Source: an uncultured Pseudomonadota bacterium (GTDB lineage Bacteria > Pseudomonadota > Gammaproteobacteria > Burkholderiales > Burkholderiaceae_C). From it: a DNA stretch of 5,779 nucleotides. Both the position numbers and the translations under genes were made by a program. Positions 5,002 to 5,779 of the stretch are shown here, piece after piece (the first letter of the stretch is position 1; the number at the start of each line of letters is the position of its first letter). A model generated the notes under the pieces. The model saw only the letters and a program-made list of their open reading frames with translations, did no database searches and was not told the origin of the DNA. Location of the stretch: contig ONTY01000109.1 in assembly GCA_900320815.1 (NCBI GenBank), positions 1 through 5,779 on the forward strand, given 5' to 3'.

Positions 5002-5779
5002 CGCAGCACTTCTTTGGCCTGTTTCAGCAGTTCATCAGAAAATGTGATGCCCTGTGCTTCGGCAGCCTTGGCGTTGAGGAACAGTTCCAGCTCCTTGCCC
5101 GTTTCCGAGGCAATGTCGCCCGGTTTTTCGCCCGCAAGGATGCGCAGCACCATGCGCCCGGTCTGCCGCCCCATGCCGCGATAGTCCTGACCCAGCGCAG
5201 CAGCGGCGCCGCGCTTGACGCTGTCGGTGTCAGCAGCTACCAGCGGAATCTTCAACTCGCCCGCAGCTTTGGCCAGCGATTCATAGGCGGAGACGACGTT
5301 GTTGTCGGTGTTGGTGTAAATCACGTCCACCTTGCCGCCCAGCGAGCGCACGGCGCTGGGGATGTCCACGGTGCGCGGCGCAGCCGCTTCCACCAGATCC
5401 ATGCCCTTGCCCGGCAGGATGCGCTTGAACTCCTCGACGACGACGACCGAGTTCGCCTCGCCCGGGTTGTAGACCATGCCCACGCGCTTGGCGCCGGGAA
5501 CCACGCGGGCGATGGTGTCGGCTTGCTCGGCGAGCGGCAGTGCGTCCGAGACGCCGGTGACATTCGTGCCGCTCGGCTCCCAGCTTTTGACCAGTTGCGC
5601 GGCGATGGGGTCCGTGACAGCGGCATACACCACGGGAATGTCTTTGGTGGCGGCGACCACAGCCTGCGCGGCAGGCGTGGCAATGGCGACGATGACATCA
5701 GGCTTCTCGCCAATGTATTTGCGCGCAATCTGCGCGGCGGTGCCGGTGTTGCCTTGTGCGCTCTGGTATTGCCACTTGA
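4998..5779 (-). CDS. ABC transporter substrate-binding protein, TrpX-like (5' end outside window)
   Basis: The frame is open from the right edge (first full codon at 5777-5775) to a TAA at 5000-4998, 259 visible residues. Family proteins have about 320-330, so roughly 60-70 N-terminal residues with the export signal lie outside. Segments match the ABC_sub_bind family (PF04392): YQSAQGNTGTAAQIARKYIG near the start, DVIVAIATPAAQAV, IPVVYAAVTDP, GTNVTGVSD, RVGMVYNPGEANS, DVIYTNTDNNVVSAYESL, and PLVAADTDSVKRGAAAALGQDY. This is a type I periplasmic binding fold of two lobes that delivers a ligand to an ABC importer; studied relatives (TrpX of streptococci) relate to aromatic amino acids, but the ligand here cannot be read from sequence. 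Internal starts such as the GTG at 5660 are not the real start. The usual permease and ATPase genes do not follow; the gene ends at a terminator, convergent to the ankyrin genes. Confidence 0.93.
   Translation of the reverse strand, partial: KWQYQSAQGNTGTAAQIARKYIGEKPDVIVAIATPAAQAVVAATKDIPVVYAAVTDPIAAQLVKSWEPSGTNVTGVSDALPLAEQADTIARVVPGAKRVGMVYNPGEANSVVVVEEFKRILPGKGMDLVEAAAPRTVDIPSAVRSLGGKVDVIYTNTDNNVVSAYESLAKAAGELKIPLVAADTDSVKRGAAAALGQDYRGMGRQTGRMVLRILAGEKPGDIASETGKELELFLNAKAAEAQGITFSDELLKQAKEVLR

Overview
The window looks like the chromosome of a betaproteobacterium, probably Burkholderiales. This rests on the gene order lepB - DUF4845 - rnc - era - recO, on the protein sequences and on the GC-rich, GCC/GCG-heavy codon use. 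The placement is inferred from gene order and sequence feel; no search was run.

Left part (1-3246): a tightly packed plus-strand housekeeping operon. It opens inside the 3' end of signal peptidase I (lepB). A small pilin-like DUF4845 membrane protein follows, then RNase III (rnc, whose only sensible start is a GTG inside the DUF4845 gene), the Era GTPase and RecO. From rnc onward every junction overlaps (29, 4, 8 and 4 bases), so translation is probably coupled. The last overlapping gene, after recO, encodes an 80-residue protein resembling the VbhA/YhfG antitoxins of Fic toxins. No Fic gene follows, and pdxJ, often next in related genomes, is not seen.

Middle part (3247-3937): about 690 bases with no convincing gene. 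The left part is AT-rich with a 7-bp dyad. Next comes a GC-rich block that looks like a dispersed repeat: a perfect 8-bp hairpin beside a single stretch resembling a CRISPR repeat. The right part holds a good sigma-70-type promoter facing the ankyrin gene.

Right part (3938-4997): a lipoprotein with five 33-residue ankyrin repeats, ending at a strong intrinsic terminator. A truncated second ankyrin ORF follows without promoter or ribosome binding site; its tail reads through the terminator of the convergent neighbour, so it is probably a gene remnant.

Right edge (4998-5779): on the minus strand, the C-terminal four fifths or so of an ABC transporter substrate-binding protein of the TrpX-like family (PF04392). 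It is cut by the window edge and followed by its own terminator.

The left operon serves protein export, RNA processing, ribosome assembly and recombination repair. The region after recO looks like an accessory insertion or rearrangement site, with a lone antitoxin-like gene, repeats and a decayed ankyrin paralogue. No complete new system is visible. The antitoxin-like gene and the repeat block are the parts most worth following up.
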